A stretch of DNA of 64,000 nt from Chaetoderma sp. LZ-2023a (Eukaryota; Mollusca; Caudofoveata; Chaetodermatida; Chaetodermatidae). The translations under genes were made by a program, and so were the position numbers. Numbering within the stretch: position 1 is the first letter of the stretch; every line of letters begins with the position of its first letter. Below the pieces are notes generated by a model that did no database searches, had not been told where the DNA came from, and saw nothing but the letters and a program-made list of their open reading frames with translations. The stretch is taken from positions 78,855,470 through 78,919,469 of the forward strand of contig CM067366.1 of the NCBI GenBank assembly GCA_034401795.1. Reading direction: 5' to 3'. Positions 1 through 9,529 of the stretch are shown piece by piece.

Positions 1-538
1 CTACCAACAATCCCCTAGCCCACGTTACAGCTCGATATGCTATACATACATACTTGTCCGAGTAGCGGAATACTCGGAAATACGTTAGTAGCAGTCATTA
101 GTATATAGCCAATAATTATACAAACATACATGTCCGGGTAGTGGTGCGCACTTGACCGCCCCCGGAAACACAGTAATAGCATCATTAAACCGTGGACGTA
201 ACCCGTCTCACGCGTAACTTAACAATAAAGGCGAGCAATCGGTACAGTTTAAAACAAGTGAATATATATCACATAATGTATTAATATAAACTGCCGCTAC
301 TGCCTGCAGCGACAACATGGTCAGCAGCGACACACTTTTCGCGTGTCGTAATGATTCGTCGTCACACGACACAGCATTATAGTTCAAAATCTTAATCCTA
401 CAGTGCAAATACCATTACTGATCATGTGAATTTTTCCTATTACTAAAACAGTACACAGTATGATAAAGTTCGCGCCACAATCATTAATATTCACCAATTA
501 TTGTTCCAGTAGAAACATATAAAGTTAGTGCAAAAATG
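1..538. other. Noncoding flank 3' of the retroelement ORFs (possible 3' LTR start)
   Basis: No gene is seen. Relative to the minus-strand retroelement this lies just downstream of its last ORF, where a 3' LTR would begin. An imperfect direct repeat of about 28 bp occurs at 41-68 and 117-143 (both end near TGTCCG.GTAG.GG). I compared this stretch by eye with 6.8-8.6 kb and found no matching LTR copy, so calling it LTR is only positional inference. Confidence 0.3.
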
Positions 539-1396
539 TCATGGTGATACCTCCAAGCGGTCTATGCTCACGTTAGGATCCACCACGTCAACGTACGTCT
601 CCATCTCTATCCATTCGGCAGCCGTCGGGTCGATCTCAGTCCTGGCGTTAGCATTAGGCGACGACCCGGCTGCCATCCGCAGCGGCTCCGGTAGAGCTGC
701 AGGTCTCCGGGGCTGCTGGGTCTGAATAGTTGGTGCAATGATATGCGGTTCACTACTATGGGCCGCACGTGGCTTGCATTTATGGGCCGCACGTGGCTTG
801 CATTTAAGCGCATTCCACATGCGTGATAACACGCCACATTTATATAATATAAGCACAATTACTAACACAACTACGAAGGAACCCGTTGAATATGATACGA
901 AAGAATGTACCCCAATGCCATCGACCATCACCGGGTCGATCATGGATAACGGTGCTAGCGGCACGTACTTAGACTTCTGTAAATGGTTCCACGGTTGTAG
1001 CTCTAAATGGTCAACTATCATGGATTGATTTAGAACGCCAGACACATCCAAATGGGGCATTTCAATGGCTAGGCCTATTCGAGTGTACGTCCGACTATAA
1101 GACGCCACAGGCTCGAATCGCCAGCCCCTCCCACTATACCCGCATTTTCCAGACATCAACGCATACACACCATTACTCACCATACATCGGTCCGTCAGTC
1201 GTCCGTCGCAATGAATTTCCACCGTCTCGCCGAACGTTTGCAACACTACTCCGATTTTCTCGTTGGCAAATAATTTACTAATGGTTACGTTTGACTTCGT
1301 TAGTTGAATATTACAGTTGCTATCAGTCGCATTTGTCAGTACACTCACAATACAGGGTACGTGGGTCTTGTCGACCCGTAGTTGTCCCTGGCACAC
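539..1396 (-). CDS. Envelope-like membrane protein (third ORF of gypsy element)
   Basis: This 285-codon frame lies downstream of pol, where envelope genes sit in gypsy-type elements. It shows three N-glycosylation sequons (about residues 22, 36 and 123), several cysteines in the first 90 residues, one strong hydrophobic segment at about 172-190, and a basic, proline-rich tail in which a seven-residue Cys-Lys-Pro-Arg-Ala-Ala-His motif occurs twice. That suggests a type I membrane glycoprotein, external side N-terminal. The listed first codon is GTG; the frame stays open about 19 codons further upstream without an ATG and then meets a stop. The true start may therefore come from splicing, or the 5' part has been lost or frameshifted. 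It is shorter than typical envelope proteins and shows no recognisable furin site or fusion peptide. Function is inferred from position and topology only. Confidence 0.5.
   Translation of the reverse strand: MCQGQLRVDKTHVPCIVSVLTNATDSNCNIQLTKSNVTISKLFANEKIGVVLQTFGETVEIHCDGRLTDRCMVSNGVYALMSGKCGYSGRGWRFEPVASYSRTYTRIGLAIEMPHLDVSGVLNQSMIVDHLELQPWNHLQKSKYVPLAPLSMIDPVMVDGIGVHSFVSYSTGSFVVVLVIVLILYKCGVLSRMWNALKCKPRAAHKCKPRAAHSSEPHIIAPTIQTQQPRRPAALPEPLRMAAGSSPNANARTEIDPTAAEWIEMETYVDVVDPNVSIDRLEVSP
758..805. repeat. 24-bp tandem duplication inside the env-like tail
   Basis: Two identical 24-bp copies (758-781 and 782-805, beginning ATGGGCCGCACGTGGC) duplicate eight codons of the cytoplasmic tail in frame. 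Confidence 0.9.
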
Positions 1397-1576
1397 CCTA
1401 GGGTCGGCACCACGACATTCCGACGCATATACTTGATACCATGCTAAACCACAACGCCATTATACACAATTTAAACGAATACATTTTAGTATCTTGCGAA
1501 CAAATTTAGTCTTAATTGTTATGATATTTTACGTACTGGCTATTTGCGATGTTACAGTATAGCGATACAATACACA

Positions 1577-4500
1577 CTATCGGCGGTTGTGCCGCTGAAT
1601 AACGGCATTTATACGACTGACGAAATCAGCGTATAGCACGTCATCGTAAGAGGCGGAGTTTATCACGCCAATCCGGAGTCGCTTGTTACCGGATTCGTTC
1701 TCCCGCCCATACCCTTGCTTTCGCTTCAAGTCTAACCTGAGTTGCTTGCTGTCAGAATCGTCATCTGGTATATGTCTGCGCTTGCGCAGCATATAAGGAT
1801 GCGATGGAAGCATCTCCATTGGTTCAGAGAGCAGCTCTGGTGCCGCCTCTGGAGCGTCAATCACCATGGGCCTGGGAGTTCCTATGACGTCACTTGGTGA
1901 CTCATGGTTTCGACTGCGATTCGTATTGGGTTGCACCCTTTTCCGGTCAACCCTCTTACCCCCTGTACGCACCTCTGGCTCCGTATCCGAAGCTGGCCGC
2001 TTCTTACGAGCCTGGGGTGTCGTCTCAGCGTCGGTGACCATAGGTTCTGGCTCGGGCAACATCGCCCTGGGGTGATGGCTAGCTTTCGTCCCCTTGGTAG
2101 GGTTACGAATGGGGCGTGGTCGCACCCCGTCCCAGCACATTTCCGAGTCGACTACGCGCAGCTTACATATATTAAGCACACGCATTCTCCCGGACCTTTG
2201 ATGGCGGACATGGGCCACAGGTCCGTTAATTTTGAAGATCTCATACTCGGGGTCGCTGCGAGAGGTCAATTTCATCCTCTCTTCAGCTTTGACGACCACC
2301 GAATCCCCCACCTTAAACTCACCCGCGTTCGCACGCTTATTAATTTGTTCCCGGTGAACCTCTCGAGATCTAGCTGTCCCCTCACGAGCACGCAGCAAGG
2401 CGTTGTTGAGATACGTCAGTCTCTCACCAAGGTCCTGCGACGCATCGATTGGAACGGCTTTTGGCAATCTCGCCCGTCGCCCATAAGTCAAATAAAATGG
2501 TGTATACCCGGTCGTCGAATGACGAGTACTGCGGTATGCTGTTAAAGCCGCACCCAACTCATCTTCCCACGCCCGCGAGGCGTTGTTCACCCCTTTCTGT
2601 ATCAACTCCTTAAGAGTGCGGTTGAATCTCTCGGTACGCCCATTGGTTTGCGGATGGTATGGGCTAGACCGTCTATGGTCGATACCGTGTTCTTTAAACC
2701 GCTCCTCCAGAGAATTGGAACAAAATTCTTTACCTTGATCCGTTATTACAATCTCAGGGACGCCATGACGCGCGACGTATTCGTTGAAGAACTTCTCTTC
2801 AACATTTTGAGATGTCTTTGCTGCAATCGGATATGCTTCTGCCCAAGCAGAACAGTGATCGATCACCGTCATGATATACACGTTACCCTTATTTGATTCT
2901 AACAGTGGACCGATCAAATCCATTCCAATTATCTGACTCGGATAATTGGCCATGGGCATCTCACTATACCCGGGTCGGGTGGTGACAGGTCGGTTGACCT
3001 GGCACTTCGTACATGTCTCAATCATACGAACCACGTCTTTTCTCAAAGACGTCCACACAAAAGAATCTCTTACTATACCGATGGTCTTCTGCAGACCTTG
3101 GTGACCGGCTCGTTCATGAGCCATCCGGAGTACCTTCTCACGGAACAGGGTAGGTAAGACAATTCTGGGGTACTCAGCGTCCAACGCTGAAGGTGTAACT
3201 AAAGAATACAAAATGCCATTCTTGACCATATACTCCTCCGGTGTGTTTTTGAACAACTCCGGGTATTCTTTGGTCTGCTCGGCACACAATCCGTCACACG
3301 GTACGTCGAACGCTTCTAGAGGGACGTGAGGTAACACTCCCTCGTCGACATCGGGTATTACAAAGTCGCCCGTATCTAACGTCGCGACTTCCACCGGACG
3401 ACGTAACCTGGACAACATGTCCGCTCGAATATTCTTAGAGCCTTGGATGTATTCAATCTTACATCCGTACTCGGCAATCAGTACTGCCCAGCGCTGCACC
3501 TTCGTGTTTTTAACTTCGCCCACAAACAAACTCTTTAGGGGTTTGTGGTCGGTATACACGGTGAACTGCGCGCCAAATAGATAAGGCCTAAGCTTCTTTA
3601 GCGCATATATTACCGCATAAGCTTCCTTTTCTATCACAGGCCAATTCAACTGACTGTCTTTAAGAGTAGAGCTAACATACTGAATCACCCGCTCAATACC
3701 CTTGTCATCTACCTGTACCAGTATCGCACCTATCGCATAGCTAGACGCATCAGTATACAACCTATACGGAGCATTCAAATTCGGATATGTGAGAACCGTC
3801 TCACTACACAGCAAGTTTTGCAATTTCTTAAACGCTTGCTGTTCCTCCTGACCCCACTCAAAACGTTTATATTTCTTAGTCAATTCTATCAAAGGCTTAG
3901 CAATTTCGGCATAGCCTTGCACACAAGAGCGGTAATACCCTGTAGCGCCCAGGAAACTTCTCACCTCACCCACGTCGCGTGGCGGTGACATTTCTCTTAT
4001 GACCTTGACCTTCTGGACCTGAGGAGCCACTCCCTGTGCTGAAACACGATATCCTAACAAATCAACTGATGGTCGGGCGAAATCGCATTTCGATTTTTTA
4101 ACTTGCAAATTATATTCTTGAATTCTACGCATAACCTTACGCAAATGCTGTGCATGCTCAGCCGGATTTCTCGAATATATGACTATATCGTCGACGAAAA
4201 CATGCAGATATTTTCCCACGAATTCTCGGAAAATATCGTTCATTGCCCTCTGAAATACGGCACCTGAGTTCGCAAAACCGAACGGCATCCGAACAAAGTC
4301 GAACAAGCCTTCACTACAAACGAACGCTGTTTTCTCTATGTCTTGGCTGTCCATTGGTATCTGCCAATAGCCAGACTTCAAGTCCATAGTCGAAAATATC
4401 GTTGCGCCGCACATCGAATCAAAAATATCGGCTATGTTTGGCAGTGGATAACTATCCTTCTTGCACACAGAATTCAACTTTCTGTAGTCGACACAAAATC

Positions 4501-5209
4501 TAGTCCCCCCGTCCTTTTTAGGGACCAACGTAATGGGCGACGCCCATGGCGATGACGATGGTCTTATGACGCCCGCTGCCAGCATTTCAGCCACTTGATT
4601 CTTGACTATATACTGCTTGGCCAACGGTAGACGGTAGGCTTTTTGCCTTATAGGATAAGCATCTCCCGTTGGTACCGTACACCTCACTTTGGGGACCAGT
4701 CCTAACGTGTTTGGACGAGCCGTATCAAAAATATCTGCAAAGTCCGTCATGACTTTGTCGATATTTTTATATCCGGTCGTTTCCTTACAGCTTGCATAGA
4801 CATAATTTGTCTGCTCTCTATGCGGATATTCAAAGGGATATATCTGGCCAAACCATACCACAATTTTGGCCCGATAGTCAATCTTTGCATTTCCCAGGTG
4901 CAAAGCATCCGCTCCAAGTAAACATTCATGCCTCATTCTGGCCACAATCGTACTAGGGATGGGTCGGGCGTTCTTGAACTTTACTTGTGTCTCCCCCAAC
5001 AACTTTATCGGGGAACCATTTACAGCCAAGAGCGTTCTTGCTCTTTTCAATGGCCTAGCATTCAACATGCTACGCCATATATCTTTACGAATCAAGGATG
5101 TGCTAGCACCAGTATCCACTAAGGCATGCAGGTACTTACCCTGATCCGATGGACCGTCTCTATCCATTTTCAGACGGATTAAGAACCGCTCGGTCGGTGC
5201 TTTCACCAA
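1577..5209 (-). CDS. pol: Pol polyprotein: protease, reverse transcriptase, RNase H, integrase
   Basis: About 1,210 codons without a stop. Aspartic protease motif DTGAS at about residues 32-36. Reverse transcriptase about 200-380 with the catalytic FVDD box at 338-341 (F replacing the usual Y). RNase H about 480-600 with YTDAS (Asp 486), TDHK (Asp 553) and ADMLSR. Integrase has the zinc-binding H698, H703, C733, C736 and the D,D-35-E triad D764, D824, E860, followed by a region that could hold a GPY/F-like module. The tail after about residue 1,020 is basic and proline-rich with no chromodomain seen. The listed first codon is TTG and the frame is open upstream into gag, so pol is most likely made as a Gag-Pol fusion by -1 frameshifting at 5227-5233. 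It replicates and inserts the element. Confidence 0.93.
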   Translation of the reverse strand: MVKAPTERFLIRLKMDRDGPSDQGKYLHALVDTGASTSLIRKDIWRSMLNARPLKRARTLLAVNGSPIKLLGETQVKFKNARPIPSTIVARMRHECLLGADALHLGNAKIDYRAKIVVWFGQIYPFEYPHREQTNYVYASCKETTGYKNIDKVMTDFADIFDTARPNTLGLVPKVRCTVPTGDAYPIRQKAYRLPLAKQYIVKNQVAEMLAAGVIRPSSSPWASPITLVPKKDGGTRFCVDYRKLNSVCKKDSYPLPNIADIFDSMCGATIFSTMDLKSGYWQIPMDSQDIEKTAFVCSEGLFDFVRMPFGFANSGAVFQRAMNDIFREFVGKYLHVFVDDIVIYSRNPAEHAQHLRKVMRRIQEYNLQVKKSKCDFARPSVDLLGYRVSAQGVAPQVQKVKVIREMSPPRDVGEVRSFLGATGYYRSCVQGYAEIAKPLIELTKKYKRFEWGQEEQQAFKKLQNLLCSETVLTYPNLNAPYRLYTDASSYAIGAILVQVDDKGIERVIQYVSSTLKDSQLNWPVIEKEAYAVIYALKKLRPYLFGAQFTVYTDHKPLKSLFVGEVKNTKVQRWAVLIAEYGCKIEYIQGSKNIRADMLSRLRRPVEVATLDTGDFVIPDVDEGVLPHVPLEAFDVPCDGLCAEQTKEYPELFKNTPEEYMVKNGILYSLVTPSALDAEYPRIVLPTLFREKVLRMAHERAGHQGLQKTIGIVRDSFVWTSLRKDVVRMIETCTKCQVNRPVTTRPGYSEMPMANYPSQIIGMDLIGPLLESNKGNVYIMTVIDHCSAWAEAYPIAAKTSQNVEEKFFNEYVARHGVPEIVITDQGKEFCSNSLEERFKEHGIDHRRSSPYHPQTNGRTERFNRTLKELIQKGVNNASRAWEDELGAALTAYRSTRHSTTGYTPFYLTYGRRARLPKAVPIDASQDLGERLTYLNNALLRAREGTARSREVHREQINKRANAGEFKVGDSVVVKAEERMKLTSRSDPEYEIFKINGPVAHVRHQRSGRMRVLNICKLRVVDSEMCWDGVRPRPIRNPTKGTKASHHPRAMLPEPEPMVTDAETTPQARKKRPASDTEPEVRTGGKRVDRKRVQPNTNRSRNHESPSDVIGTPRPMVIDAPEAAPELLSEPMEMLPSHPYMLRKRRHIPDDDSDSKQLRLDLKRKQGYGRENESGNKRLRIGVINSASYDDVLYADFVSRINAVIQRHNRR

Positions 5210-5233
5210 CGGCTCTCTCCGTCGTCGTTTCCC
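5193..5233 (-). promoter_or_regulatory. Candidate -1 ribosomal frameshift signal between gag and pol
   Basis: On the minus strand the heptamer G GGA AAC (plus 5227-5233) is in the gag zero frame, 22 bases before the gag stop, and pol is in the -1 frame. It fits the X XXY YYZ rule; the same heptamer is used by some retroviruses. Downstream, GTTGGTG/CACCGAC can form a 7-bp stem with a 4-base loop (5193-5210), with one G-U pair, 16 bases after the heptamer. A nearer 6-bp stem is also possible. Confidence 0.7.
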
Positions 5234-6786
5234 GGGCTCCTTCGGCCACTAACAACTTCGGCGTAGCTATTTTCCCGGGAGGATGCGTCCTGTGCGGAAC
5301 CGTATGAATAACGGCCCTGTGCATCCGTCCCTTCTCCGGTCAATACGAACCCATCACGGTCTTCATATTCGTACTGGTTACGTCGAACATTGTTCATGTC
5401 CATTCGATTGTTTCTCGAACATTCTCGTGGCGTCGTTCGTATGTCCGTCTGTCGGTCGTTCACCGCGTCGATTTCCATGTCGTCAATGCGGGGACGCTTG
5501 ATTGCCCCGCGGTTAGCCGGACCCTTTTGTTGGGTCCCGGCAGGACCATTCTGCAGCGGACAGTCTCTTATGTAGTGGCCGTCTTTGCCACACCCAAAAC
5601 ATTTTATTGTTACGGCAGGAGTCGCCTGCCGGCTCATATACGTCCCAAAACAATTCTGGGCCATATGTCCTTCTCGGCCACATGTAAAACATGTCATGGG
5701 TGGCCGTTGTGGTCGGGGCTGTGGTCGCGGTTGTAGTCGTCGTGCGGACGGTTGCACTGTCTGACGGCAGTCACTCTTATAATGGCCGACCCGGCCACAG
5801 TTATAGCAGGTGATGTTTCGTAAGTCTTTTCCCGCCCTAACTGGTCGGGGCGACGGTGGTGTACGTGGTTTTGCTAGCGGTGGGGTTCTCTTCTCGGGCT
5901 TGGCGGCCCCAGTCGCTGTCTGCCGCTCTAGCTGTAAGTCGCTCACCAACCCACACAATTGCTCAACCATTCTATTCTGTTGAGCAATCTGTTTCTTTAG
6001 CGTGCTAACCACGCTCCAGATCTCCTTTTCCTCTCCGGGACCCACTACGTTTACCTCCATGCCCTGTTCTCGTCGTTCGTTGATTTGCATGGCCTGGAGC
6101 AGGTCGTCACAGGTGGCCTCTTCCTCTGCAATCTCAATAGCACGGGCCAGGGTGGTGGCCTTCTTGCGGACAATCCTTTTGCTGAGACGATGATCAGATA
6201 GTCCCTTGAGGTAAATCCCCAAGACGGTCCTCCTGTTGTCGATGTTCTCGACAGGGTAAGCCCGGGCGCTCAGCTCCCTATAACGTCTGTTAAACGTTAT
6301 GATGGTTTCATTCCGCCTTTGTCGTACACCCTCCAGATCATACTTGATCCGTTCTCCTTCGTTTGCTGAGATGAAGTTCAGTGTTATATACTCGTGGAAT
6401 TCTTCGTAAGTGATATTCTCACTTACTTTTCCCACGAGAAATCCATCTATGGCTCTGGACAATTGCCCTCGTGCCGCTCGCGTGATGATGTAGGCTGGTA
6501 CGCCCTCTAGCCGTCCTTCATTAGCGACCCATGCTCGCCTGGTTTCGTCGAGGAAGGTTCTCACCTCCTCCGGCACCACTCCGTCGCAGGGTTGTATGCG
6601 GTAGATCGTGTCCCGGATCTCCTTCCGGTACACCCGCTCATTTTCTCGGCGGTCGCTGCTTTCGACGATCGCCCCGGCCATCGCCGTCCCCATGGCCTGC
6701 ATGGCCGCCACGGTCTCAGGACGTAGCTCGACACGTCGATCGATGCCAGGCAGGGTCACGGTAGGGGGTTCTTGCGGGTTTGCCAT
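5203..6786 (-). CDS. gag: Gag-like polyprotein with three CCHC zinc knuckles
   Basis: A 527-codon ORF starting at an ATG. The N-terminal ~230 residues are helical and charged like a retrotransposon capsid, ending near a Glu-rich stretch. A Pro/Arg-rich linker follows, then three zinc knuckles of C-x2-C-x4-H-x4-C at about 327-340, 366-379 and 396-409 that would bind the element RNA. The C-terminal ~115 residues are polar. Three knuckles is more than the one or two usual in gypsy elements. The stop at 5203 overlaps the pol frame. Its role is to form the particle that packages the genomic RNA. Confidence 0.9.
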   Translation of the reverse strand: MANPQEPPTVTLPGIDRRVELRPETVAAMQAMGTAMAGAIVESSDRRENERVYRKEIRDTIYRIQPCDGVVPEEVRTFLDETRRAWVANEGRLEGVPAYIITRAARGQLSRAIDGFLVGKVSENITYEEFHEYITLNFISANEGERIKYDLEGVRQRRNETIITFNRRYRELSARAYPVENIDNRRTVLGIYLKGLSDHRLSKRIVRKKATTLARAIEIAEEEATCDDLLQAMQINERREQGMEVNVVGPGEEKEIWSVVSTLKKQIAQQNRMVEQLCGLVSDLQLERQTATGAAKPEKRTPPLAKPRTPPSPRPVRAGKDLRNITCYNCGRVGHYKSDCRQTVQPSARRLQPRPQPRPQRPPMTCFTCGREGHMAQNCFGTYMSRQATPAVTIKCFGCGKDGHYIRDCPLQNGPAGTQQKGPANRGAIKRPRIDDMEIDAVNDRQTDIRTTPRECSRNNRMDMNNVRRNQYEYEDRDGFVLTGEGTDAQGRYSYGSAQDASSRENSYAEVVSGRRSPGNDDGESRW

Positions 6787-6790
6787 TTCG

Positions 6791-7009
6791 CTAGCGATAT
6801 TCTAATGTAATAACAACCTTTGCTAGTCTTGGTTGCTCAGGACAGTCTATTTCAGTCGTTATTTTAATTATGGTGCTGTCGCTATACTCTCTATGTTGGA
6901 TGACACTCGTTGTCTCTGTTGACTGGGCCCTCTCTATAAAAACCTTCACCCGGTCCGCGAGGTCTCTCAATACCACGTTGGCGGGTCGCTCTCTCAGTGC
7001 TTGGGCCAT
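6791..7009 (-). CDS. Possible 72-codon upstream ORF in the gag leader
   Basis: ATG-initiated frame that ends with TAG only 4 bases before the gag ATG. A longer overlapping frame (7181-6891) exists in another phase. No domain is recognised. It could be a chance ORF in the leader, or a short upstream ORF that affects gag translation by reinitiation. I see no direct evidence that it is expressed. Confidence 0.25.
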   Translation of the reverse strand: MAQALRERPANVVLRDLADRVKVFIERAQSTETTSVIQHREYSDSTIIKITTEIDCPEQPRLAKVVITLEYR

Positions 7010-7100
7010 ACAACTTTTTACTCACGGTTTTCACAGTTTGTCCAATCCTGGAAACATAAATCCTGACAGACGCTCGCCACTGAAGTTTTCTATTATCTAT

Positions 7101-9030
7101 CTTCTTATTTCTTAACGCTTCGCTTCCCACGGCGGTAAGGCCTGTATGTGTGGTTGCTGCGACAACCGGTCTTACCGACAAGGAAAGTGGTCGATACGAG
7201 CTCGCCTCGTGTGTAGATGAGAATCACGATATTTATGTTCGTATCTGGGCCTGATCTGACTGGTATAGAAGTCGGTGGTTCGTGACGGTGGTCTTCCGTC
7301 GCTTCCAGAATTATGCAATAACTCAAACTCTTGCTTCGAGGATATCGAAGTGATGATTTTATTTTACTAATCTTACTATATATATATTTCACTATCAATT
7401 ATAGGTGGCTTATACTGCCACCGATATATCTCCCTATCAACTATGAGTGGCTTATACTACCACCAAAATACTTTGAGCAAAGAAGTCTGACTTTTGTTCA
7501 ATACGAATACTGGTTACTCTACCATCTAAAAGTTGCTTTTCACGATTCGCTAATTCACTTTTATCAAATACTGTTCTTGGCTACTTAAAGCCGTTCACCA
7601 AGAACTTGTGTGAATTTCGACAAATTCAGTTCCACAGAACTATACGAATTCGAGGCTAGGTTTACCTAAACGCAATAATTTTCGGACTCCCGATCAAATT
7701 TGAAAGTTCCCCTTATGTACTGCTTCGCCATGCCACGGTCATGTTCGGGTTGTTACACCCCACCCTTGGAGCCCCCGCTTTGCCTCGTTTTGCTTACTAC
7801 TCTTATAAAACTTTTGACCAATCCATTCCAGCCATTCGCGTACTCCGAGGATAGACCTGAACATTGGCAAAGCAGTACTTGAGTGATGGGATCTGTCGGA
7901 TTTCGGTCTCAATAATGGATTTTGCTTTGGCAACCATTCCTAATCTCAAGCTTAATGGCTTACTTGACGGACGTCCTCTGTCAGTTTTTCGTCTCGTTTT
8001 CTACTCTACCTGGCGCCGGACGTTACCACGTCCGTGTCCGGCCCCTTGCTCATTAGGCTTGCGCCTGCATTCTACAAGGGTGCTGTGACGTAGTGACCAT
8101 ATGGCCCGCCTGACTCACCAACATCTGGTGCTGTTGGTCGCTTTTACAGAAACTCGGTTACCGTTATCACGGTCCCACGGTAAGTCGGTCGCTACGTCAT
8201 TTCTATGAGTCATCCAGCTTATGCTACCTGTACTCTGTCCGTAGTACCCTACCGACGCTCCTGCTTGAATATTTGGAAACTATTGGTCATAACTTCTGCT
8301 GAATACTATAAACGGTTGTGCCGCTGCTACAGCAACAACTTTCATCTTTTAATTACCGCCAGATACCATCAACTCACAACCCTAGGTCCTTCTCCATTCT
8401 ATCCAATTTCACTCAATATTTCGGCTATAGTTTCGCGTCAGTTTCGCATCGACTCCCTATTGATGCATCCAGTTATCCGTTCATTAACTCATCTGGTATT
8501 CACAAATACAATAATTTCACTGGGCCATCCCTGCAAATATAAGATGTCCCCGGGGTCATGACTCCCCGTACGACAATCCGATATCCACAATATGCATAAT
8601 GAAGAACTATATCCCATAATGCAACGGAGGGGGTGGGGGTGGCTATGAAGAAACCACAAAAGCTTTATCATAAGCCGAAACCGGAACAAAAAACCGTGTG
8701 ACTTGAAATGAAGCTTTCTCAGTCGCATGGTATATGTATTTTAGCCTGGTTCCCTGGTTCCCTGTCTCATTTTCTGTTGATTTTGTCTCATTACACATAC
8801 GTACATGTTATCTATATACTCTCACTTCGTTCGCAATGGCTTCGAGGTTCACACGAAGCCATCGCTCACTTTATTCGCTATTATCCGAACACATACTCAA
8901 TATATTCGGACACAAGTTATTTTAACCATTCTAACAACAAGTCAGGGATTCACGACATCAACCATACTCAACTAAGACAGCATTTCCAGCCCATAGCTCG
9001 ACAGTAGACCAAAACGCAAAAGAAAGCGCT
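7101..9030. other. Intergenic stretch, no gene recognised
   Basis: Only scattered short ORFs without recognisable protein features. The 5' LTR of the gypsy element should begin here but was not recognised. A duplicated 31-bp segment is listed separately. Confidence 0.5.
7392..7464. repeat. Two-copy 42-bp tandem repeat
   Basis: CTATCAATTATAGGTGGC at 7392 recurs as CTATCAACTATGAGTGGC at 7434; the two 31-bp copies differ at a few bases. Confidence 0.75.
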
Positions 9031-9039
9031 GCTGAGGAG

Positions 9040-9200
9040 GAGGGGTGGGGGGGGGGGAATGGGGGAGAGGGGTGGGGGTGTTGCGGGTGCATTGGGGAGG
9101 ACGATGACGCAGACAGACAGACAGACAGATGATGGCGATGGTGATGATTATGACAACAACATTGAAACAATGATGGTGACGACAATGACAATAATGATTG

Positions 9201-9236
<36 letters not shown>

Positions 9237-9400
9237 CAGCAGTGGTGGCTGTGATGGTTGTGGTTGTGGTCGTGGTAGTGAGGAGTAGGAGGATGAGGAG
9301 CAGAGGGGGAGGAGGAGGAGGGTGTTTCTGGTGGTCATGGTGGTGGTGGTGGTGCTGGTGGCAGTGTCGGCGGAAGTGGGTGCAGTGAGGTGAATATGAT
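9040..9400. repeat. Cluster of simple repeats (G-runs, AGAC, GAT, GGT/GGA)
   Basis: Long G-runs at about 9045-9080, (AGAC)n near 9109-9130, (GAT)n near 9198-9234, then GGT/GGA-rich sequence to about 9380. Apparent ORFs here (for example poly-Ser/His on the minus strand) are products of the repeat and not genes. Confidence 0.9.
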
Positions 9401-9529
9401 GATAATGACAATGATGAAGATGACTGTTTGGCATTTGGCATATAACCCAAAATAACCTTTTTTCTCAACACCAGTATGGGTTCCTAGGTGGGCTGTGGGG
9501 GGGGGGTTGATATACGGTCGGTCAGTCAG

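Larger units (their letters stand above)
539..7100 (-). mobile_element. Ty3/gypsy (Metaviridae) retroelement with gag, pol and env-like ORFs
   Basis: Three consecutive minus-strand ORFs (gag 6786-5203, pol 5209-1577, third ORF 1396-539) have the order and content of an errantivirus-like gypsy element. Gag has three CCHC knuckles. Pol runs protease, RT, RNase H, integrase. The third ORF has one membrane segment. All catalytic motifs are present and gag and pol have no internal stops, so the copy is young. LTRs and primer-binding site were not recognised; the right limit is approximate. The closest family cannot be named without a tree. Confidence 0.85.

Noticed and set aside
1-8600. LTR pair for the gypsy element
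   Set aside because: By-eye comparison of 1-538 with 6.8-8.6 kb found no long match. The left LTR may extend outside the window; a dot-plot with more flank would settle it.
8958-9471. ORFs of 100-158 codons on both strands
   Set aside because: They read simple repeats (poly-Ser, His, Met, Val) and have no ordinary protein composition.
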